Shown here piece after piece: positions 63,653 to 64,000 of a stretch of DNA of 64,000 nt (position 1 is its first letter; every line of letters begins with the position of its first letter). A model generated the notes under the pieces. It ran no database searches, was not told the DNA's origin, and worked only from the letters and a program-made list of their open reading frames with translations. Position numbers and translations under genes: made by a program. Where the stretch lies: NCBI RefSeq assembly GCF_900107935.1, contig NZ_FNVG01000006.1, positions 124,001-188,000 of the forward strand, read 5' to 3'. This stretch comes from Vibrio hangzhouensis. Its GTDB lineage: Bacteria > Pseudomonadota > Gammaproteobacteria > Enterobacterales > Vibrionaceae.

Positions 63653-64000
63653 TTATTTCCCTGCTATCGCCTGTCTTAGTGCTTTAATCATCAGTAGTGA
63701 AGAGGTAGCGCCTGGATCCTGGTGACCAATGCTTCGCTCACCAAGATAACTAGCTCGCCCTTTCTTTGCCTGCATCTCAATAGTAGAAGTAGCACTCTTT
63801 TCAGCCAACACGACCATCTCATCCAATAGGTGATCTGGGCTCGCGCCACCTTCTAGTAATGACTTAGTCTCATTCAGAACAGGTAGCCAGACGTCACACA
63901 TTGTCTTGTCACCCTGCTCTGCTTTACCACGAGATACCACGCCATCGACACCACTCTTCAGGTCTTCAATCAGCTCCTGGAACGTCAAAGACTCACGGCT
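63653..64000 (-). CDS. dhaL: DhaL, dihydroxyacetone kinase ADP-binding subunit (partial)
   Basis: The C-terminal 115 codons; the gene runs off the right edge of the window. GASPDHLLDEMV, ATSTIEMQAKKGRASYLGER and GHQDPGATSSLLMIKAL are typical of DhaL, the helical subunit holding ADP, which is rephosphorylated by DhaM. DhaK is expected farther right. The frame stays open to base 64000. Confidence 0.92.
   Translation of the reverse strand, partial: SRESLTFQELIEDLKSGVDGVVSRGKAEQGDKTMCDVWLPVLNETKSLLEGGASPDHLLDEMVVLAEKSATSTIEMQAKKGRASYLGERSIGHQDPGATSSLLMIKALRQAIAGK

Overview
The window looks like chromosomal DNA of a marine gammaproteobacterium, most likely Vibrionaceae. This is inferred from the gene families and their sequence: the pullulanase lipoprotein, the RavA/ViaA pair, the AcpH, YjeH and GltS homologues, the Gly-Leu-Cys tRNA cluster, and the imperfect-palindromic intergenic repeat. 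I see no prophage, transposase, integrase, CRISPR array or rRNA operon.

Layout. 1-4.2 kb: secreted pullulanase (pulA). 4.2-8.2 kb: a leftward four-gene respiratory operon with an octaheme tetrathionate-reductase-family cytochrome c, a cytochrome b, a small periplasmic protein and a three-domain rhodanese. 8.7-13.9 kb: two convergent genes for large secreted proteins, a DUF11-like repeat protein and an M11-type metalloprotease. 14.8-15.6 kb: a DsbA-like lipoprotein. 15.9-17.2 kb: two leftward tRNA units with near-identical promoters, holding two identical tRNA-Cys, one tRNA-Leu(UAA), a tRNA-Gly wrecked by insertions, and a tandem array of 74-bp units that each carry an altered 3' end of the tRNA-Leu. 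17.3-22.1 kb: the MoxR ATPase RavA flanked by two ViaA paralogues. 22.3-26.4 kb: a Nudix hydrolase with threonine aldolase, an AraC/degenerate-EAL pair and a small cytochrome c. 26.5-30.3 kb: a phospholipase-D lipoprotein, YjeH exporter and a TauE/SafE anion exporter. 30.7-34.2 kb: a glycyl radical enzyme with its activase. 34.2-37.4 kb: housekeeping genes. 37.4-41.2 kb: an overlapping cassette of TackOD1/degenerate-GGDEF regulator, GT2 polysaccharide synthase and HlyD-like protein. 41.4-44.3 kb: a TRAP transporter whose binding-protein gene has an in-frame stop. 44.3-48.8 kb: an intradiol dioxygenase, two LysR paralogues and a DUF3943 protein. 49-55.4 kb: MATE and RND efflux pumps. 55.9-60.3 kb: outer-membrane proteins, GltS, and a barrel/patatin pair. 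60.3-64 kb: a GNAT acetyltransferase and the end of a dhaKLM-type operon.

How genes may work together. The octaheme operon could pass quinol electrons through the cytochrome b to sulfur oxyanions, with the rhodanese handling sulfane sulfur. The glycyl radical enzyme beside a TauE exporter raises the possibility of anaerobic sulfonate C-S cleavage, although diol dehydration is equally compatible with the visible residues. The RND operon and the 55.9-kb outer-membrane protein share two upstream motifs, suggesting common control.

Strongest candidates for something undescribed: the tRNA-Leu 3'-end repeat array together with the interrupted tRNA-Gly; the twin ViaA arrangement; the TackOD1-GT2-HlyD cassette; and the outer-membrane barrel coupled to a patatin lipoprotein. 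All functional statements come from reading the sequence and family knowledge; no search was run.
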